Assembly: GCA_015478945.1 (NCBI GenBank)
Contig: JABUQX010014986.1
Span: 1 to 26,366, forward strand
Source: Trachelipus rathkii
Lineage: Eukaryota > Arthropoda > Malacostraca > Isopoda > Trachelipodidae
Length of the DNA stretch: 26,366 nucleotides
Reading direction: 5' to 3'
Made by a program: the position numbers and the translations under genes. Each line of letters opens with the position of its first letter. The stretch's first letter is position 1. Under the pieces are notes generated by a model. It saw only the letters and a program-made list of their open reading frames with translations. It was not told where the DNA came from and searched no databases. Below are positions 1-9,383 of the stretch, piece after piece.

Positions 1-581
1 AGTCGCCGTCACTATTTCCTCCCTCCGTAGCCCGGGGTGCTGTATCTCGCGCACCCGAGTTTTGTGTTCACATTGTACTCAGGCTACAGTTCTTGTGGTG
101 CTTCTTCTTCTTTCCCCCACTCTGTTCTTGTGGCACTTTCGTCCATCTTCTCGTATTCCTGCTGCTATTCTCCTCACTTTCCAGAGCCTGCGTCTGTTGT
201 TCTATGCGTCTTAATTTGGCGCTTGAGGGTGCAACTTTGAGCTTACACTACTATCCCATCTCCTGATAGGGCTCTGCCCGTGCTGTTGGTGACCCACACC
301 ATGTACCACTCCTTTGGTAGGTGAGCGCAGCTGTGGCCCACTGCCTGCATCTCCTCACTCCCCCACTCCCATATCACATTCAGCTTCTCCCAGCCATTCG
401 CATTCTTCTGCAACCTTCCCTCAGCTGGACCCATCATGTCGCACCCACCATTTTGCACCTTTTCCCCCTTTCAGACTTTACCCCTTTGCATTCTGTCTAA
501 ACCCATCTCCCCATAGCTTCCTCCCTCCAGTCACTCATCAGATTGCCACTCCTTCTATCCCATTTTCACTTCCTTTTCCAC
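1..581. other. Unrecognised pyrimidine-rich flank
   Basis: This stretch holds no gene I can support. The plus strand is rich in C and T, and the open frames it contains (up to about 100 codons) are low-complexity Ser/Pro/His-rich translations expected from such composition. The minus strand has one open frame at 243-458 that looks somewhat more protein-like but matches no family I know. The stretch directly abuts the left LTR of the retrotransposon at 582. Confidence 0.5.
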
Positions 582-1411
582 TGACGCGGATTTTTTGCGC
601 TCCACTCAATTTGATCGAGGCGTGAGGCTGTCTTCCCAGGACACTGACGGACGTACTCCACCACCCACACCTTTTTTATTAACACCACCACAAACTCTAT
701 AGACACAAATCCAACACTTAATTATGATTCCGCTAAACAAACTTAATACTACTTATTAAAAAGTATGAGAATAATTCGCACAAAACACGATTAATACATC
801 AGAATACAAAAATATTATCTCTACAGGTGATTCAAATAACACTTTACTATAGTTAACCACTACAACTACTAAATACTACTTATACTACCACTACAGTATT
901 AACCAAGATAACCTTAAACATACAACATATTAATTTACCGGACGATGAAAATATTAAATAAAAATAATAAATTGAAAAAAAATATTAAATATAACGTATT
1001 GTCAATTGTGAAATAAACTTAGTTCACCAATTATGGTGCCTTTAATTGTTTGTAGGTTTAATGTTTACCACTTAAGGCACCTATATTGTATTTTGGTACC
1101 ACTTTCATTTATAGTTTTTTCATGGACACGTATTATAGTACCGGTTATGGTACCTACACTCTTTATTTTTCGATTTAGTTTTCTAAATTATGGTACCCTT
1201 AAAATGGTACCTTTAAGTTCAGTTTTATTTTCAATTTCCAAATGTTTTTCAGTACTTTTACAATTTCAGTACTTTTATTTTATTTTACAATTTCAGTACT
1301 TTTATTTTAGTTTTCAAAAGAATCAGTTTTCTCTATACTTTCTTTTATTTTTCCAATTTTATAATTTTCAAAATATGTTACAAATTCCTTTTTCAATTTA
1401 TTTTTCAAATA
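582..1411 (-). repeat. Left LTR (3' LTR of the minus-strand element)
   Basis: The segment aligns along its length with 6141-6958. It begins on the plus strand with TGACGCGGATTTT, corresponding to TGTAGCGGATTTT in the other copy. The part near 1000-1219 is nearly identical between copies (about three differences in 220 bases), whereas 600-1000 differs by many small indels. Shared sequence ends near 1411, where the pol remnant begins, with no clear polypurine tract in between. The last Pol reading frame terminates inside the LTR at 1398. The U3-side half holds four GGTACC sites (1095, 1149, 1192, 1206). Open frames inside it are chance frames. Confidence 0.88.
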
Positions 1412-1862
1412 ACTCCTTCATAAAATATTTCACCTTCATAATCCCTATCTGCTCAGGTTTCTTACACACCTCAGTCATAACTTCCCTCCGCAATTCTTCT
1501 ATACTCTCAGGCACTCTCGAAACCAACCTATCCCTAGCTAAGTCCTGTAACCTGAACAACACACTTTCAAACATGGAATCACCCCCACCCTGACTTTCTT
1601 TTCCCTTCATCAATCCCTTAGGCAAATATTCCGGGTCTATCACTACCTTTTCACTCATACTCTCACTCCCAGGCATTCTCGACATCAAATCAGCAATCTC
1701 ATTCCTTTCACCCGGCACATACTCAACCACATAGTCAAAATCACTCAAATCTTCCAAAGTCCTTGCAAGCCGACTATCAACGATCCTCATTCTCTGCAAA
1801 TACACCAAGGGTTGGTGATCCGTTCGCACAATGAACTTAATTCCATACAAAACGGACCGCAC
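1398..1862 (-). pseudogene. Pol remnant: C-terminal RNase H, integrase missing
   Basis: This 154-codon segment carries the distal half of a Ty3/gypsy RNase H. It shows the RTDHQPLVYLQ block near residues 14-24, typical of the conserved TDH region, and later the (A)DLMSRMPG block near residues 56-65 that ends RNase H in this superfamily. About 90 further residues form a hydrophilic linker, and the frame then stops inside the left LTR. The zinc-binding HHCC and DDE integrase modules that should follow are not present. It lies in the same relative frame as the upstream RT segments but is separated from 1923-2648 by stops and a frame disturbance around a run of 13 T (1947-1959, A on the coding strand). 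The apparent start Met is internal to Pol and not a real initiation site. Confidence 0.88.
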
Positions 1863-1922
1863 AGTTGTACGACTAAAACAAAACCTTCAAAGCAGCCAAC
1901 TCTCTTCTAAATCGTAGATACT

Positions 1923-2648
1923 TTACGCTATGTCCCATACTAACGCTTTTTTTTTTTTTCCCGAAACTAACGCAATCACTCGTTTTCTTTCAATCCCATC
2001 AATCACCTGTTCTTGCATCAAACAACCCCCCATACAATACCCACTTGCATCCGTATACACTTCCAGAGGTTTCGCATTCTCACTATAATCCGGATAGGCC
2101 AGCTCAACATCCTTCGCGACTTCAGCTTTCAACTTTTCAAACGCTTCATTCATTCTATCATTCCATTTCACAATCGTACTCTTCTTTTTTCCATTCCATT
2201 CAGTCAAAGGTTTCATCACTCCCAAACAATCTTTCATAAACTTCCTTCCAAATTCTACCAAACCTAAAAATCCTCTCAACTCTCTAACATTCCTCGGCTT
2301 TGGAAACTGCCGAACTTTCTCAATAAACTTTTCAGCCTTCTTTAAACCAGTCGCACACACCTTGTGTCCCAAGAATTCAACCTCATCCGCAAACCACTCA
2401 CACTTCTCAACTTTCACTTTTATACCTATCTCCTCTAACTTTTTCAACACATCATTCACTAACTTTAAATGCTCAGGGAAAGATTCATTCATCACTAATA
2501 TATCGTCTATAAACACCATCACATTCTTACTGGGAAAATCATTCATAACCACATTCATCGCCCTCTGGAATGCTGCTGGAGCATTCGCTAACCCAAAACT
2601 CAAATTTCTAAACTGATAGTGCCGCTTTGCAGTCGAAAAGGCAGTCAC
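1923..2648 (-). pseudogene. Pol remnant: reverse transcriptase palm/thumb and start of RNase H
   Basis: A 241-codon open segment of Ty3/gypsy reverse transcriptase. Visible landmarks in order are the TAFST block at the start, LSFGLANAPAAFQRAMN (motif B region, about residues 16-32), VMVFIDDILV (motif C with the two catalytic aspartates, about residues 43-52), the KCEWF and VEFLGHKV blocks (about residues 82-96), the RELRGFLGLVEFGRKFMK connection block, and the RNase H start LEVYTDASGYCMGG (about residues 195-208) with its first catalytic Asp. The frame dies after RNase H begins, at the 13-T homopolymer. It continues from 2655-3302 in the same frame but across a stop and a corrupted stretch. 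The first Met is internal. Confidence 0.93.
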
Positions 2649-2654
2649 ACCCTA

Positions 2655-3302
2655 CTATCCTCTTCCACTGGCATCTGATAGTACCCCCACGCCCACGCAC
2701 AAGATCCATTTTTCGTAACACTTTTCAATTCCAGATTCAATACTAAATACACGCACTCTGAAAATACACACTAGGGAACCTATTTTCACAGTCTTTTCAT
2801 TCCCTACATACATCAATACACACCTCAATCGTCCATCAGGTTTTCGCACAGGCACAATCGGACTATTCCACGGACTCTCACTTTCTTCTAATACACCTAT
2901 TCGCTCTAACTCTTCACACTGCTCTTCAATCTCATTCGCAACAGGGGGAGGAAAGTGACGAGGCCGTTGGTATATGGGGGTGTCTTCCGCTAACACTATG
3001 CGGAACGCCGGCAATTTTGCATTTCCAAAATCTTCATCGCCCTGGCTCAGCGCTTTTCTTCTTTCCCATAACATTCGTAAAACCTTTTGTCTCCTCACTT
3101 CATTCAAACCTTCAGGTAATTTTACTTTATCAACCATTTCATCATACACCCAATCCTTTTTCTTCTCAATATACCAGCCAAACACACAGCATTCATTCTC
3201 TCTCGAATTCTCTAATACAAAAACAGAATACAAACTACCAACTACATCACCAACCCTTATACCTCTCACTCTCTTCTTTTTCACATCAGGCACCTTCTGC
3301 AT
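2655..3302 (-). pseudogene. Pol remnant: N-terminal reverse transcriptase
   Basis: A 215-codon segment. Residues about 100-160 carry the RT entry region: TPIYQRPRHFPPPV, then ELERIGVLEESESPWNSPIV and PVRKPDGRLR, all diagnostic of Ty3/gypsy RT. The N-terminal 90 residues form the protease-RT connector. After DGRLR the translation becomes unlike any RT: between about 2655 and 2830 several short indels scramble the segment that should hold motif A (first catalytic Asp), although scraps of the expected blocks appear in other frames. A stop at 2655 closes the frame seven bases before the next segment. Whether the scramble is decay or sequencing error cannot be told from one copy. Confidence 0.9.
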
Positions 3303-3322
3303 ACATATTACATACCCTAGGA

Positions 3323-3916
3323 TTATTCAAATCTATTATACCATTGAATACATGTGCAACCCTTTTTCACCCTATACCTCGCATCATAACCATCCACCAG
3401 AAACATGCTATTCTGGTTTTCATCCACACCCACATTCGTATTCCAACCTACTTTCACACTTACTACTTCATCCGTCTTCAAGGACCTATCCTCTAAAGCA
3501 AACACTTCCACGCCTTTAACCAATTTCACATCTACATTCCCTAAATCATTCACATACATCTGACATTTCCCATCCTTATTCACCTTCTTCTCTATCATCC
3601 TTCGATCAGGATGAATAACTATCCCATTTGCACTCAAAAACTTATATCCCAATAACACATCATACTTTTCATTCCTACTATCAATCACATAAAACTCACT
3701 CTCCTCCATGCCTATTCCTCCTATCTTAACGCTCTCTCTAAATTTAACTTCCACCGGGACCAACACATTACTAATTCCTTTAATATGACCCCTACCGACT
3801 TCTTTCTGATCTTCTCTTATATTCATCCTTATATTCATCCTATCATATGCTCCTTTATACACAACACTAACCATACACCCAGTATCAATCAAAGCACGAA
3901 CCTCAATCCTCCACAA
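3323..3916 (-). pseudogene. Pol remnant: retropepsin-type aspartic protease
   Basis: A 197-codon segment that starts inside a retroviral-type aspartic protease. The active-site block RALIDTGCMVSVV is at residues about 7-19, with the catalytic Asp in DTG. The second landmark, YDVLLGYKFLSANGIVI, lies near residues 88-104 and matches the ILG-x-DFL flap/C-terminal block of Ty3/gypsy proteases. About 80 residues of connector follow. It is in a different frame from both the nucleocapsid segment (4245-4733) and the RT segments. The 330-base interval 3917-4244 holds the nucleocapsid-protease linker, in shifted frames with no long open reading. The apparent start is internal. Confidence 0.85.
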
Positions 3917-4244
3917 TAAACCTTAATACTCATACATTCATTCACAGGACCAACTGAAAACACATCGACACTTACATCCCCTATCTGTGACAACCTAATC
4001 TCACCTGAGGGTTCACCAGCTGCAACCCTCAAGGCAACCCGTTTCCCGAATTGTTTACCCTTACCTGATTATTGACAGTGTTCACCCCTGCCTCACTTAC
4101 ATTTACATTCCTATTCATACCAACAGCCTGACCACTAACCGGTTGAACCGGACCACTAACACCAGTACCAAGACCTAGCACACCAGGATATCTGACCTGT
4201 CCCTCCTGGTTGCCTCACACTCCAACACATTTCAGCCACATGCC

Positions 4245-4733
4245 CTATTTTCCACATGTCGTACAAGTATTTCTAGGGGACCTACACATTCTAGAAAAAT
4301 GCCCCTCGATACCACAGTTCCCACATACCGGTTGCCTTGCTCTTACACCCTGTGGACAATCACGCACCCAATGATCCACTCCGCATCTCCTACAACCAGC
4401 CCTTTGCGGGTCCGTACAGTTCATGGCCAAATGACCCACTTGCCCACAGCTAAAACAAGCACCAGTTGCCCATCTACATTCTGAAATCATATGGCCCATC
4501 TTCCCACAACGAAAACATTTCACATACTTATTCACACCCACATTTTCTTGGTTTCCACGACCTCTAACCCCTTGACCTTGGTTATACCCTTGACCTTGGT
4601 TATAACCATCGTTCCCTCTCACATTCATATTTCCACCAGCTTGACGACCAGCAAAACCACCCACACCTCCTGCATTCACCTGTCTTTCCTCATCTCCAAA
4701 ACCACCGTAAAAATCTTCCAAAAACTTCACCAT
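4245..4733 (-). pseudogene. Gag remnant: nucleocapsid with CCHC zinc knuckles
   Basis: A 162-codon segment encoding the RNA-binding end of Gag. After a Gly/Asn/Gln-rich stretch with a tandem NQGQGY repeat (about residues 43-56) come four CCHC knuckles: CFRCGKMGHMISEC, CFSCGQVGHLAMNC, CRRCGVDHWVRDC and CGNCGIEGHFSRMC. The third has only three residues before the His (CX2CX3HX4C), a departure from the usual CX2CX4HX4C. A fifth knuckle begins (CTTCGK) and is cut by a stop caused by a one-base shift in an A run near 4250. Upstream, the frame differs from that of the main Gag segment; the shift lies near 4790-4800, since Gag-like residues continue in this frame past 4754. Nucleocapsid packages the genomic RNA in the particle. 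Confidence 0.92.
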
Positions 4734-4753
4734 TACTTCATAAGGGTTTGCTT

Positions 4754-6010
4754 TTAGGGTGTCTCTATATGATTTATACTGGGGTGGTTTGTTGACACCT
4801 CTCTCACTCGCTTCATTCCCTTACCACTATACACTTCTCGCCGTTCATTTTCCTCTCGCTCTCCTTCAAATTCCCTATCTTCTACAATTTCCAGAACATC
4901 TTCCCAAGTCAATCGTTCTCCCGCCCATCTCATTTTCTCTTTCCTTCGCAAATTCACATATTCTGCCACCGAGGTCGGAACCGTCTCCAAAAACTTCTTC
5001 AACAATCTCTTATTCCCATCCACATCATCATCCCCAAACTTCTTTCTCGCCAAGGTTTCCAATCGGTGCGCATACATATCAATCCTTTCACTCTTTCCAC
5101 GCCTAGCTTTATCAAAATCATTCACCTTTCTGTACTTCACTCCCCCTTTCACTCTCACAACCTGGTCCATGATTCTCTGTTTGACCACTTCATACTTTGG
5201 CTCACCCACACTGACAGCCTTATAAAATTCCAGCATTCGCCCCTCTAAAAATTCGCCCAACTCTTTCACCCAAAAGACCTTATTCTCGTCAAACTTCTCC
5301 CTACAATAACCCTCATATTCCCTAAAGAACTCCTCAACCTCTTTCGTACCATACACATTAAATTTATTTATCCTGGGGATATCCCGAATCAGCACACTCC
5401 TTTTCACTCTACGCTCAGACTCAGAACCAGATCCCGTCTCATTCCCCTCAAACACATTCACCTCACCTTCCGAACTACTATATAATGAGTCTATACTTTT
5501 ACTTTTCATTCTCCTTTCATGTCTCCTATTCTTAGAAGTCTTTTTCTTCTTCTTTTTATCCTTTTTCTCAATCTTCCCATTTTTCTCAATCTTCCCATTC
5601 TCCACCTTATTTACATCCTTCTCTCCATCCCCATCCCCATCCCCTTCATCCTCAGTCACATCACTTAACTCATCATCCTGCTTCATCACTTTTTCATCAT
5701 CTTTGGTCTTCACTCTCTCATCCTTCTTTTCCACTTTCCCATTCCTCTTTACATTTACTACCTTTGGAGTAGAGGTCACCCTTTGTTGGGTTCCATTCAT
5801 TCCGTTCCCTCCAATCCCATCAGCAAACCTTTTATTCATCATTTCCTCCATTTTCGCAGCCATTTTCTCTTCCATTCGCCTTTCCATGTCCTCCATCCCC
5901 TTTTGCATTTCTTGCATTTTCTCTATCAATTCTTCATTCTCCTTCTCTTTCTTGCGCAAAGCCTCCTTATACCTTTCTAACTCCACCCGCATTTCCTCAA
6001 TCGTAGCCAT
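4754..6010 (-). CDS. Gag (matrix/capsid part) of the Ty3/gypsy element
   Basis: A 418-codon frame with a plausible true start: its ATG at 6010 lies 107 bases downstream of the primer binding site. Residues 1-60 form a strongly charged heptad-like coiled coil rich in Glu, Lys and Met. Residues about 70-200 are low-complexity acidic and lysine-rich, including an Asp-Gly run and a long Lys run. Residues about 205-390 form the capsid-like domain, with FNVYGTKEVEEFFREYEGY as its best block and typical retrotransposon-gag helices (FLETVPTSVAEYVNLRRKEK). Structural Gag assembles the cytoplasmic particle. The reading frame departs from the true Gag frame about 15 codons before its stop, near 4790-4800, so this ORF ends early and the knuckles lie in the next frame. 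Confidence 0.9.
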   Translation of the reverse strand: MATIEEMRVELERYKEALRKKEKENEELIEKMQEMQKGMEDMERRMEEKMAAKMEEMMNKRFADGIGGNGMNGTQQRVTSTPKVVNVKRNGKVEKKDERVKTKDDEKVMKQDDELSDVTEDEGDGDGDGEKDVNKVENGKIEKNGKIEKKDKKKKKKTSKNRRHERRMKSKSIDSLYSSSEGEVNVFEGNETGSGSESERRVKRSVLIRDIPRINKFNVYGTKEVEEFFREYEGYCREKFDENKVFWVKELGEFLEGRMLEFYKAVSVGEPKYEVVKQRIMDQVVRVKGGVKYRKVNDFDKARRGKSERIDMYAHRLETLARKKFGDDDVDGNKRLLKKFLETVPTSVAEYVNLRRKEKMRWAGERLTWEDVLEIVEDREFEGEREENERREVYSGKGMKRVREVSTNHPSINHIETP

Positions 6011-6116
6011 TTTTACACTGCTACTTTATACTACTTTACTTTCTACCTTAATACTACTTTACACTATGTTACACTACTATTACTACTATTGCACCCCTCA
6101 CCTATCCTTCGAGACA

Positions 6117-6134
6117 GCCCCACGTTGGGCGCCA
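6117..6134 (-). promoter_or_regulatory. Primer binding site, tRNA-Lys type
   Basis: On the minus strand these bases read TGGCGCCCAACGTGGGGC, which I recognise as the primer binding site complementary to the 3' end of tRNA-Lys(1,2), as used by several retroviruses and gypsy-like elements. It lies six bases inside the right LTR (spacer TATTTG on the minus strand). This confirms that the right LTR is the 5' LTR and that the element runs on the minus strand. Here the tRNA primes minus-strand DNA synthesis. Confidence 0.92.
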
Positions 6135-6140
6135 CAAATA

Positions 6141-6958
6141 TGTAGCGGATTTTACGCTAAAAATCAAGAAAGGCGTGAGGCTGTCTTCCAGGACAAATGA
6201 AAGGGACGTAAATAAAAAAACCATACACCTTAATTTTATTACACCAAAAATATATAGACACAATCCACACTTATTATATTCAGCATACAACTTATACTAC
6301 TTATTAAAGTATGAAATGTTCCACAAAACACGATAATACAAGAATACAAAAATATTATTCTACAAGGTATTCCAAATACCACTTACTATAGTTTACCACT
6401 GCCAACTACTACAATATACTATATACTACACACTACAGTATTAACCAAGATAACCTTAAACATACAACATATATATATTACGGACATAGAAATATATAAA
6501 TAAAAAATAATAAATGAAAAAAAAATATTAAATATACGATATTGTCAATTGTGAAATAAACTTAGTTCACCAATTATGGTGCCTTTAATTGTTTGTAGGT
6601 TTAATGTTTACCACTTAAGGCACCTATATTGTATTTTGGTACCACTTTTATTTATAGTTTTTTCACGGACACGTATTATAGTACCGGTTATGGTACCTAC
6701 ACTCTTTATTTTTCAATTTAGTTTTCTAAATTATGGTACCCTTAAAATGGTACCTTTAAGTTAAATTTTATTTGCAATTTTCAAATGTTTTTCTAGTTTT
6801 CAAACTCCTATTTTCAAAATTCTACCTTTTATTTTATTTCAGTACTTTTATTTTAGTTTTCAAAAATAATCAGTTTTCTCTATACTTTCTTTTATTTTTC
6901 CAATTTTATAATTTTCAAAATATGTTACAAATTCCTTTTTCAATTTATTTTCCAAATA
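6141..6958 (-). repeat. Right LTR (5' LTR of the minus-strand element)
   Basis: This copy begins on the plus strand with TGTAGCGGATTTTACGC and aligns with 582-1411. The inner edge is well defined by the TG terminus and the adjacent primer binding site. The outer edge is set only by where similarity to the left copy stops (about 6958). If the internal deletion also removed the start of U3 from the left LTR, the true LTR would extend further right, perhaps into 6966-7035, where related GGTGTACC motifs continue. GGTACC occurs at 6638, 6693, 6735 and 6749. Transcription would start within this LTR and run leftward. Confidence 0.85.
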
Positions 6959-8671
6959 TCCTTCTGTTTAGGTGTACCTACACCGTTTCTTTTAATATAA
7001 TTACGTTTTAGGTGTACCACACCGTTTAATCGAATTATTGGTATCCAAGTACCATCTCGAAGAGTAGCTGCCAAAATATAATACAGCCGCCGCAGACGAA
7101 TTGAAATGCAACCTCAAGAAAAAACTCGCCGCAACAAAAATGGAGTCCCCAAAAAACTGAAACGAGACAAAAATAAACAAATCCTAACATAAGAATAATA
7201 TATAAAAATGAAAATAAAAAAGTTATATAATAAAGAAACAAATCCTAACCTGACAAAAAATGATAAATGAACTATATAGTAGATTAAACAATTAAAATCA
7301 TTACATGGAGTAAATTTCTATCAATCACATTTCAACATTAACATTATAAATAAATCCTAAAATCCTAATTAAATAATTGAATCAAATAAATCAAATAAAA
7401 ATAAAATAAAAACAAACAACCAAAATAAGTCCTACCTGGCCAATGGTGCTGACCAGTTTTTTTTCTCACACCGATACTTCTACTTCTACGGTCCCACAGA
7501 CAGCATCAGACCTTCACCAAAAGAAACGAACGACGGTATACACTACCAAACTGCAAATTCAAAACAAAAACAACATTCTATTACCTTAATACTCATAAAA
7601 GAATAGAAATACTGAAATAAAAAATGAGAATATTAATAATAACCAGATAACCTTAATAATATTAATCATAAATTCCATTAATCATTAAACCAATAATAAA
7701 ACAAAATAAGGACCCTTACCATAGAAAGATCCCAAATCCACAAGAAAGATCACCATGCGCTTGCCACCATACCATCTATCATCTATTTCATCCACCGTCC
7801 ATACAATACAGGATCCCATGCACCAGAACCAGAATCTTCCACTACTTGGCTTCAAACCTTTAAAATATAAAATCCACTAAGTCCAAAGAAAAATACCTAT
7901 AATGAAATAATTAAAATTATAAGAAAATAATTACCCGTACCATAAAAGGATTCCAAATCCAAGAGAAAAAGATTCCACAGAATCACCAATCTACAAGAAC
8001 CATTTATCAACAAAATTGTCCAAAATCTCCACCTGGCTTCACTTCAAACTTTCAGAATCTCAAAAAAATATTAAATAATAATTCCTACGGAAAGACGAAA
8101 TATATATATAAAACATCAATTAATTAACAGTATCTACAATCATTCACATTTATTTCATTCAGAAGTGAAAAGAGTGATGGATGCCGCGAAACTAGGAAGA
8201 CCAAGGGAAAGAGAACTGAAATGAAACTACTCGTCGGCGTCAAAACACCCATCACTCACAGCAACACAATTATTCTCCACCTTCATAACACCCTCATACA
8301 TACATAATTAAAAATACCCCAATAAATAAATATTATACAAAAAAAAAAAAGAGAACTACCACTATGGGCAGCTCACCACAACACCACTCATTTTCGCCGT
8401 TTCCTTTCATCTTTGTTTCAGTCACAGCGAGCAAATCAAATTTGCCTTTCTAATGCATCCATAACATCTCTCCTCTTCTCTCAAACATTTATTCTCTGGC
8501 GTTTCATGTACCGCATCGATTCATACATTTCGCCAAACAGATAGAAAGGCGTTTACGGCGCATCACCGACCTTTCCGAAGCTGCTTAGCATTCCTGGCAA
8601 AAGATAAGTGGTAGTGGTCAGCCAGCTAATACCACCAGTCCCTTAGTGCCTTCTAGACACGCAGAACATAC
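6959..8671. other. AT-rich intergenic stretch with small higher-GC blocks
   Basis: I see no coding gene. It starts with two closely spaced near-palindromes (6966-6988 and 7005-7027). Further on, short less AT-rich blocks (about 7035-7160, 7436-7550, 7714-7870, 7933-8060) alternate with A-rich spacers. On the minus strand some end in donor-like AG|GTAGG or AG|GTA and some begin after acceptor-like pyrimidine-CAG, but none has an open frame through it. Inverted copies of GAGTGATGG(A/G)TG lie near 8175 and 8260. The last part (8380-8671) has more balanced composition and is also unidentified. Confidence 0.45.
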
Positions 8672-8679
8672 GATGTGGG
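8672..8679. repeat. Left target-site duplication of hAT-1
   Basis: GATGTGGG, identical to 12272-12279. Eight bases is the usual length of hAT target duplications. Confidence 0.9.
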
Positions 8680-9126
8680 TAGGAACCGACCGGGGCCCCG
8701 GCCCCGGCACAACCCCGGCCATTTTTAGCGACCCCGGCCAAAAATCAGGAAAAACCGGGTTTTCTACCGGGGTTAACTGTAAATTTACACTAAATAATAG
8801 AGTTAAATCAAACAAATAAAAAAAATATATCTTTATTTCCATTACTCCTTTGTTATAAAATTGATGCAAAATATATAAACATACCTAAATATAATCAATT
8901 TTTTTTTGGTATTTACTATGAATTTCAAAATAAAATTGAGGCAAATTATAATTTTTCCGAGTTTTTAACATAAAAATATTCGAAATTTTTGATATATCAA
9001 ACGAATTCGGAAAAGGAAATAAATATTAAATTGTTTAAAGTAAAAATGTTTTATTTATTTAAAGTAAATATCTCCAAGAAATCAAACATTTTCCAAAATC
9101 TCTTTTCAAAATAATTATTTTAATTG

Positions 9127-9128
<2 letters not shown>

Positions 9129-9171
<43 letters not shown>

Positions 9172-9368
9172 ATATACTATATATATATATATATAATATA
9201 TATATATATAATATATATATATATATTAATATATATATATATATATACTGTATATATATATAATATATATATTTATATATATATAATATATATTATATTA
9301 TATATATATATATATATATACTATTATATATATATATTATATTCTATATATATATATATATATATTAC
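9129..9368. repeat. (AT)n microsatellite
   Basis: About 240 bp of nearly pure AT dinucleotide with phase slips. It lies directly after the 3' end of the LINE-1 reading frame (stop at 9384-9386 on the minus strand), so it may be partly the LINE's own tail or the target into which the LINE inserted. The open frame across it encodes only Tyr/Ile and is not a gene. Confidence 0.95.
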
Positions 9369-9383
9369 TTCTTACTTCCTCTC

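Larger units (their letters stand above)
582..6958 (-). mobile_element. Degenerate Ty3/gypsy LTR retrotransposon lacking integrase
   Basis: Two related LTRs of about 820-830 bp bracket an internal region read on the minus strand in the order primer binding site, Gag, CCHC nucleocapsid, retropepsin, reverse transcriptase, RNase H. This order and the RT motifs are those of Ty3/gypsy (Metaviridae); no env-like frame is present. Pol stops about 90 residues after the end of RNase H and runs straight into the left LTR, so the integrase expected next is absent, apparently by an internal deletion of at least about 1 kb. The coding region is broken into six open segments by frameshifts and stops, so this copy cannot move by itself. 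No convincing 4-5 bp target duplication could be matched, perhaps because the outer edge of the right LTR is uncertain. Confidence 0.93.

Noticed and set aside
1033..1593. 186-codon plus-strand open frame
   Set aside because: It lies across the left LTR and antisense to the pol remnant. A similar frame appears in the right LTR (6576-6764), so it is repeat sequence and not a gene.
2974..3519. Plus-strand open frames of 181 and 159 codons
   Set aside because: They are antisense shadows of the protease and RT segments, rich in Ser, Pro, His and Thr from the complement of a purine-rich coding strand.
5703..6200. 165-codon plus-strand open frame
   Set aside because: Antisense to the Gag coiled-coil region and the leader, and crosses the primer binding site; no independent evidence.
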